Assembly: GCA_016648135.1 (NCBI GenBank)
Contig: JADDOH010004199.1
Coordinates: 1 to 64,000, forward strand
Source of the DNA: Agrypnia vestita
Lineage: Eukaryota; Arthropoda; Insecta; Trichoptera; Phryganeidae
Direction: 5' to 3'
Length of the DNA: 64,000 bases
The translations under genes were made by a program, and so were the position numbers. Below the pieces are notes generated by a model. It was not told the origin of the DNA. It worked only from the letters and a program-made list of their open reading frames with translations, and did no database searches. This document shows positions 57,371 to 64,000 of this stretch, in pieces; the stretch's first letter is position 1; every line of letters begins with the position of its first letter.

Positions 57371-57544
57371 TTGCTCTGACGGACGTCACCTTAGCATTGT
57401 GCCCATTCAATCGTGGGCGAGTTGGAAAATATTAAAATCGCGTGTAAAATAAATGCGCACGGTAAAAATAATCTTGGCCTTTACATCGAATGTATGTAGG
57501 TACATAATTCACAATTTTTTTAGTATGTTCTAAGAACACAAATA

Positions 57545-57850
57545 GTGGATTTTGTCCACAGAGGGATAATCATTAATTAAAATAAAGTCTTTATTGGGCT
57601 TACGACCTGTCTCGAGGCCGGATTAAGTGATCACTTTACACGATATAAAGATCACCGATTCAACCCGAGATCAGTGAATGGACACCCACCGCGTTCCCAA
57701 GACCGTTTTATGGGCGAAAGCTCCCCTATCGGTCCTTACTCACACTAGGTTGACAACCTTTTGCTCTAAAGGCCATCTCCGTTGTCACGTCGTGTAAAGC
57801 GCGACGCAACCCGCGGAGGCCCACAATAATCATACACTGTATAACACTCT
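57545..57850 (-). repeat. Retroelement-like 3' end with polyA signal
   Basis: On the minus strand, a GC-balanced segment (GCTTTCGCCCATAAAACGGT, CTCGGGTTGAATCGGTGATC, GGCCTCGAGACAGGTCGTAA) ends GCCCAATAAAGACTTTATT, where AATAAA serves as a polyadenylation signal. Its composition differs from the surroundings and looks like a LINE or LTR-element 3' region. The family is not identified. It is followed by the sequence shared with 3046-3065. Confidence 0.45.
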
Positions 57851-60273
57851 ATTAGAAATTATTAAAGAAAGAAAATGAAAAGCTTAAAATAATGGCAAAG
57901 AAAAGTTAATTTAAAATAAAACAACAATAGAGTACATATAGAATTTTGGTGGAAAGGAGGACAGTAAGGGGATATCAGGGTAAAAGAAACTCTCCCTAAT
58001 AGGGAAGGACAAAACAGGGATCACTATAAAAAGTCCTAAGACCCACCCCAGATCACACCACACATCTGTCAAATATTTGAGATGTTGTTCAAATGTCATT
58101 TATGTTTCTCATCTTACATTATTTAATACAACTATGCTATCGCCATCTATGAAACAGTAACATTAATTTTTTGACTAAAGTATGAAGCAATATTCTTTTT
58201 AATGTGTTATATAATAATCATCGTATTTATATTTGTATTATATATTTGATATGTTAGTTATATTTTTAACAAGAATTAATCAACTGGTTGTTAATTATCC
58301 TGATAGCGTATCAGATTGCCTTTGAGCTTGTTTTTTATGTTGAAGACGCCAAAATTACAAGTTTAGATTCCACATCCTTCAGCGACATCTTCGATGAGTT
58401 GGCGCGTAGTCAGATACTAGAAACCAGAATAACAAAAGAGATTATGTGCTCTCAGCTACCCCGAGGCAAACGCTGATATGGGGTCTTGGGGTGACATTAA
58501 AGTACAATGTTAAAACATTTCATGACAATTGGAGGCATAAAATGTAAACTTTTTTATGGATTGGAAATCAGAAACATTGTAGAATATTAATTTAAATGTT
58601 AAAACTTGACCAGTTATACTGTATATGAAACTATCGCACAAGTATAGAATACGTGAGTGCTGAGGTTAAGGAAGTTTTGCGACAAAGAGTTATTTATATT
58701 TTATCTATGATATTTTGTAAGATACATTCGGTATTGAATGTACATTGATCACTAGGAATTCGATCTAGTAACAGTTATTATTTATTATCTCAACTTATAA
58801 TCAATAATTTCGAATAAAATAATTTATAAAAATTTCTTAATTTGATCACTGGCGTAATTCTAAAACATCATCTCCGGCATTGATTCTTCAATCTTATAAT
58901 AACCATTAATTACCGCAGACTCTAACACATCACTCATTTCAAATTGATTCGCTGTATGTCGTTGTATTAAATTCTACATCGGTATTCCTAAATTTACGTT
59001 CATCAGGAATGCCTATTTGGTTTTTAGTATTGTATTATATTGTTCATCAATAACCTGGAACAATATTTTCAATTATTTATAAACTACTCGCATGCAATAT
59101 AAAAGCTATTCACTAATAATAAATATTCCTAAAAGCAAAATTTATCAAGTTCCGACAAACCGTATTGTTTCTGTACAAAATATGCTCATAGATAACTCAC
59201 ACACAGCGTCGAAAAACATAAAACTAAGCATCACAATAAAACGGTGCAAATGAAAATTTTAGCTCTACTCGTATGCTAGTATATTGTATTTTTCACTTTG
59301 TTTTCTTATACTTTGTATTATTATTTAATACATTTAAAAAAATATAATATCTAAAATACTTTTTTTTGTAAAACTATAAAGTTACGTGGCTGCAACGCAC
59401 TCGCATTTTCTGAATTCAATTTAGCGAGTTCTGAATACTAAACTATAAATTAGGAATTACATCCATAAATTACAATCAAAACATAGTGTAAACTGTTAGA
59501 AATTCCCACAAAGTTTAAATCCGACACTGCATTTAATATACAACGAGGGCGGATATTCACTACTGCGCGGTGCATCTAAGTGATTGTTGACTTTTCATTG
59601 CGCGCACTAGCATCACTAGATGGCGTAGCGAACATATATTCATAATATTTGGTGCTTTTATTTGGAAACGTGACCATCTCACTACTGATGAACTTTGATT
59701 TAGACGTTCGAGGTATATTTAGTCGATTGGTAGAAAATTCAAGCGCAATTCAGGGGCGACGAGCATTATTCTTACGCCTTGACTTTATATCACATATTTC
59801 GATGGAGGTACCAAATAGAAAATATTAACAACTCCTCATAGTTTTAAATTACACAATAATAAAATACATAATAAAATTACATAAGTTTCATAAACATTAT
59901 GAGCATGCTCATTACTAGCAATGTGCGTATACACGTGCCACTAAATAGCAATGGCTTAAGAAGGTCAATACTGCGCATGCTCACGTGCCACTAATAAGCA
60001 TGTGTAAATTATATTTTAAAAGACATCGTTTCATTTTTTGCATAATCTTAACACTTTTTGCATGGTTGTCATATTTGTAACATATTAATATATGTTACAT
60101 ATAATTATAGTTTTAATGGTAGGTACCTAATTCAAATAATAGTTTGATTTATCTTTAATGAATCCAAAGTAAAAAGAAATCCATTTCCTCGATTTCACAT
60201 ATTTTATTGTTGGAAACCAAAGGTACTATTAAAAAATTATATAAATATTACTATTAAAAATATAAAATAAAAA
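57851..60273. other. AT-rich sequence without recognised gene
   Basis: No protein gene is supported. About 59895-60005 has short direct repeats (CACGTGCCACTAA twice; GAGCATGCTC and GCGCATGCTC). Confidence 0.45.
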
Positions 60274-60330
60274 CGATGCACTGTTTTTCATTACTGTAGG
60301 CAAAGACCTACAGTAAAAAATAGTGCATCG
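60274..60330. repeat. Compact near-perfect hairpin (57 nt)
   Basis: CGATGCACTGTTTTTCATTA (then CTGTAGG) pairs with CCTACAGTAAAAAATAGTGC (then ATCG) around a loop of about 6 nt. Stem about 25 bp with a few mismatches and one small bulge. It may be a microRNA-like foldback or a tiny MITE. Confidence 0.75.
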
Positions 60331-62349
60331 GAGACATTATAATAAAATACATTCATTGGCAATTTTGTATGCCAGTGTAAGAGTAAATACTATATGCATA
60401 AAATGCCCCGTGAGATACATAAAAATCGTAAATCCAATTTTACGATTTTTTAAGTTCTGCTCTGTTAAGTTAAGCTCTGTACATATCAAATTTTATTTTT
60501 GTCATTATCTACATACTAATGCTTAATGTTATCAAAGATCTGCCTTTACGTTCTTCTTGGATCGGGTCTTCTGTGATAGAATAATCCTCCTTCAACACTA
60601 TCAATCACTGGGGTTGAAAGAAAAACCAAACGGGATAATTTTTCTTGACAAATTTTTATTTTAATAAATTTGAGATTATTATTAATATTTTTAATATTTA
60701 AAGCGTTAACTTTGTGGTCAGAAATTTTAACAAAATGATATTTATGTTAGTATATAACCACTAAAAATTATTTTTTTATCTACCGGTTTCGAGATGTAAC
60801 CCGTCTCTTTATCAGGACAACCACTACACTAGCATATAAATAACACTACACCCCACAACCATAGTATTATTTGCATACCAATAACTTCACGTAATACTCT
60901 TCACATGCGTATTATTCTAACTAAAGGCTGACATGCACTAAATTTCTTATCAAAAAGGATTAAGAATTTGGGTACAGGAGAAAGGGAGACGTGGTGGGGG
61001 TCTATAGGGGATGTTGACGAATTTTGGGTTTTACCTGATAATTTTAAATCAAACAAAGAACTGTAGCGGAAATTTATTTGATTATTAATTAGAGGAATGA
61101 TGTTTTTATGACTTTACTAATATAAAAAATTTTCATTTTATTAAATTTCAATTATTCTTTTATTATTAGTATTTGATATTTTTACCCGTTTTTATATCAA
61201 AATAATGATTGGATTCTAAAGGGGTTGATATTTGTGCCGACAAAGAGATATGGAAGATTTAGTTTACATATAAATTAAAGCCTTTTGATAATTTTTTAAT
61301 ATAAATTATCAAACATTTTTATAAAAGTTGTCTAACTGGGCACTTATGGGCAGTGTGGGCAATGTGTCTCCTTCATTAATTTAGGATAATTCAGGACATT
61401 TGATGTCTGTGGTTATTGTGCGAATCTGAATTTCATAGTTGAATCAATTTTGGCATCAGATATTATCATCACGAACATCCCTTCAAACGTTTTTTTTTTG
61501 AGAGGATTGCTTCACATTCAAATACTCCTGTAACGGCACTGAAATTGCCCATCGCTTGTAGCCGGCGTCCGGTTCTTAGTTCGGCGCTGCCTTCGCGATG
61601 TTTTGTTCAAATTGAGATTCTGTATAAAGACATCTCCAATATTCTCATTCCTCTCCGATATTTTAAATAACTTTCCGTTGCATATTTTTTCTTTGAGGCA
61701 GAGGTTTTGAATTCCGTAATTTTACTTGCTCAAAAGTCTTATGACCATTTTTTAATAAATCATCCTTTGCGAAAAAGTGTTTTAGTACGAATTTCCTAAT
61801 TTGTCGATCATAAAAAAATTTATGAAACCGATTTTATATTATTATTTATTGGTTATTAGTTATGCCAACTAACTAATACATTCAGTTAGTTTTTTCTTTA
61901 TATAATTTCTTAACAAAATTATTAAAAGAACCGTTAACTATAGAAATGTTTATAATAATTCATTTTATTAAAATATATTCGAGATTGGGGGAATCAAACC
62001 GTCAGGTTTTTTAAAATTAATTTTTCGTATTAAAATTTTTGGCGTCAAATATTATTTTTTTGTACGACATGAATTTCTATTTACTATTCGAATGTGTTCC
62101 AATAAAGATTTTGTTATTGCCTTTTGTGTCCAATACTGAAAGAACTACACACTAAATGAATACTATCTCACTTTTTCTTTTGCCATATCTTTATTTATCA
62201 AGTTCTAAATAATGCAATGTTTGCTTTAACGTATGTTTAATTTTGTTTAAAGAATGTTAAATTTAGTAACGTTCATTTTAATTACATAAATATTAATGCA
62301 AGTACAATGATTGAAACCCTGTATCTCATAACGGTGTGACAGGAACAAG
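60331..62349. other. AT-rich sequence with one PLE-type tail
   Basis: The minus strand at 60782-60825 carries GTCCTGATAAAGAGACGGGT then TACATCTCGAAACCGGTAG, a tail-type motif. No gene is recognised in the rest. Confidence 0.5.
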
Positions 62350-62850
62350 GAAGAATTTGTATTTTAGTATGCCTCAATGTTTAATGACATATCTTTAGCA
62401 TATATCAATATCGACAAGTGCAACTCAATATCTTTCACAAAAAAACATAGACCCATATCATTTTTATACAGCATCAACGGATCAACACAAAATTCCTTAC
62501 CATTTATTAAAGACTTGGGAATCATCTTTGACCGATCTCTCAAATTTAACCACCATGTTGACGATATAGCAAAACGAGCTTCCAAAACTCTTGGTTTTTG
62601 TTCTCAGAACAACGAAAGAATTTTCTGATACTTCAGTGTCAATTACTATGTACAAATCCCTTATTAGAAGCTTGTAAGAATTCTCGTCAACAATCTGGTC
62701 ACCCAATTACGATATTCACAATAATAGAGTAGAAAAAATCCAAAAAAAAAATCCTTAAATCTTTGACATATCGACAAGGTCTAAGTGATTCACTCGATAC
62801 ATACGCCAAGAGACTCAAAATTTTTCTAATTTAGTAAATAAATATTGAAT
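62350..62850 (+). pseudogene. Jockey/CR1-like LINE reverse transcriptase C-terminal remnant
   Basis: The plus strand reads INIDKCNSISFTKKHRPISF, then FIKDLGIIFDRSLKFNHHVD then DIAKRASKTLGF, the thumb region following the RT core (family NxxKCxxxxFxR ... KDLGVxxDxxLxFxxHxxxxxxKAxxxLGF). After a frameshift it continues with MYKSLIRSL, FSSTIWSPNY, NNRVEKIQKK and LTYRQGL (family LVRSxLEYxSxVWxP ... xRIExIQKxF). It is 5'-truncated and frameshifted. Confidence 0.85.
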
Positions 62851-62929
62851 CTTGCCCGAGACTGTTTTGATTTTTTTTAGTTTTATTATTGAACCAACTG
62901 CGATGTTACGCTTTGGAATATTTTGGCGA

Positions 62930-63070
62930 AATGAATCCGGGAATGGTTGTGACAGGCCGAAGCGGCCGCCTCGTGCAGTCGCCCTGCAGCGCTCCGCAGT
63001 CTGTTACCCGCGACACCTGCACCACTGCATTCGATGCAGCGGCCAGTTGTCTGTACGGCCGCGGATTTAT
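62930..63070. other. GC-rich island
   Basis: GGCCGAAGCGGCCGCCTCGT and CGATGCAGCGGCCAG are in AT-rich surroundings; frames are open on both strands only because of composition. Confidence 0.55.
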
Positions 63071-63835
63071 TTCGAGGATTTGACAAATATCAATTTGTAA
63101 AATCAATTGATGTAATATTGTCAAAGTTTCAACGGAAATATTTGCCAGACAATAGTTGTAATCTCCTAATATTTGATTCGTAATCTAAGAACGCAATAAA
63201 TATTAAAATCACAATAAATATTAAAATTAATTGTATCAAAGATACCCCCCACATTTAATAACAATAAACCCCGTACAAGAAACCCGGAGTTCTTTAGAAT
63301 GAATAATGTTGGTTATTTTTCTCCCATCACAAGAATATTTCGTACTTACAATACATATTGTGCTGACCGTAAGGTCGATGTTAATATTCTTGCAGACATC
63401 CTATCATCATTCAAAATGTCACTCTTACATTAACAACATCCATTTTTTGTTGATAACCATATTAACCACATTATCTAATCAATTATTTAGTTATATTTTT
63501 TACTTATTTACATTACATTAATACTCTGAAATATACATACCTATGCAATACCATAACCAATTATTTAGTTACATTTTTTTTACTGTTCACATTACATTAA
63601 TTTTCTTAAATATACATATGTATGTTTATGCTAGAGCAGGTCGAAGACACTTGTAATTAGGATGATGGGCATAGTCTTAATTAATACTGTATTATTCTTT
63701 ATGTATCATATACCCATTATTCTGTTTGTGTCTCAATAAAATAAAAAAAATAAAGAATAATAAAATAAAAAATTTCACACGACGCAAACACATTGTGGTG
63801 AGACATAATATCTTTAAATAAAATAACTATTTGTA
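63071..63835. other. AT-rich sequence without recognised gene
   Basis: A direct repeat pair is visible: CAATTATTTAGTTATATTTT at about 63480 and CAATTATTTAGTTACATTTT at about 63560, each followed by TTTAC...ACATTACATTAA. Nothing else is supported. Confidence 0.45.
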
Positions 63836-64000
63836 TAACACCACTTATTGAGTTTACACCAACTAGCAAAATTACTTTGTGGTGACATAATTATATTTTA
63901 TATAAATTATAATGAAGAAAATATTAAGGGAAGCTTCCCTATATACCACTTTATTGAGTTTACACCAACTAGTTTCAACTCACCGCTGAGTCTTCATCAG
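63836..64000 (-). repeat. Duplicated PLE-type terminal sequence at the window edge
   Basis: CACTTATTGAGTTTACACCA (about 63842) and CACTTTATTGAGTTTACACC (about 63947) are direct copies about 105 bp apart. The second continues into TTTCAACTCACCGCTGAGTC then TTCATCAG, whose complement is a tail motif (CTGATGAAGACTCAGCGGTG then AGTTGAAAC). The rest of the element, if present, would lie to the right of the window. Confidence 0.5.

Noticed and set aside
57107..57452. Gly/Pro/Arg-rich frames as a secreted or silk-like protein
   Set aside because: Three frames are open together across a G-run tract; low complexity reflects the DNA, with no signal peptide or regular residue period.
58288..58476. 62-codon plus-strand frame as a gene
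   Set aside because: The sequence looks somewhat protein-like (Asp/Glu/Ser mix) but has no family likeness, no neighbours and no supporting repeat copy; not enough for a call.

Overview
This window looks like a gene-poor, AT-rich stretch of an insect nuclear genome, most likely a moth or butterfly. I recognise no host protein-coding gene, no rRNA and no convincing canonical tRNA. What can be read is a dense collection of transposable elements (TEs) of almost every eukaryotic class, set in AT-rich sequence. The AT-rich background is broken every few kb by short islands of very GC-rich sequence. The lepidopteran guess rests on the RTE-type LINE tails at 34.1-34.4 and 35.1-35.4 kb, whose 3' end (CTCTCTGCCT, then CCCC and GGCGTGATGG) resembles a tail I know as common in Lepidoptera. 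It also rests on the TE mix and base composition. It is an inference.

Layout. 1-2.6 kb: the 5' half of a Ty1/copia retrotransposon on the minus strand (LTR, initiator-tRNA-Met-type primer site, gag-protease-integrase with a nonsense codon). 4.7-5.7 kb: a decayed Penelope-like element (PLE). 6-10.4 kb: AT-rich sequence with GC islands. 10.5-11.0 kb: a 543-bp foldback element with a shortened relative at 40.2 kb. 11.4-12.3 kb and 43.6-44.9 kb: two TTAA-flanked elements that resemble each other inside. 12.8-13.5 kb: a LINE remnant. 13.9-17.0 kb: a mariner with an open transposase, its 5' flank split by a 1,833-bp pogo-like element. 18.9-20.0 kb: a Helitron. 26.4-27.7 kb: a piggyBac-like deletion derivative. 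29.0-30.8 kb: an older mariner carrying a nested hAT-type MITE. 31.4-32.7 kb: a second mariner of the 14-kb type, frameshifted. 34-35.5 kb: two convergent RTE LINE tails. 38.2-39.7 kb: an unidentified coding remnant split by a DD41D Tc1/mariner-like fragment. 45.6-47.8 kb: a tRNA-like sequence in an inverted repeat, a Helitron helicase remnant, and a Helitron followed directly by a second Helitron 5' end. 48.7-50.5 kb: two PLE remnants in opposite orientations. 53.6-54.1 kb: a probable solo LTR. 54.2-55.05 kb: about six 126-bp tandem repeats that read as 42-codon units on the minus strand, followed by a non-repetitive carboxy-terminal tail. 55.25-56.06 kb: a Helitron with exact ends. 57.1-57.4 kb: a GC island with G-quadruplex potential. 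62.35-62.85 kb: a LINE remnant. 63.8-64.0 kb: duplicated PLE-type tails.

The elements do not form a pathway; they record successive insertions. Nesting gives relative ages: pogo is younger than the 14-kb mariner, and the hAT MITE is younger than the 29-kb mariner. The only long transposase frame that looks intact is the 14-kb mariner. The pogo-like and piggyBac-like copies both keep transposase termini but lack the catalytic core. The most unusual object is the 126-bp coding-derived tandem array near 54.5 kb.
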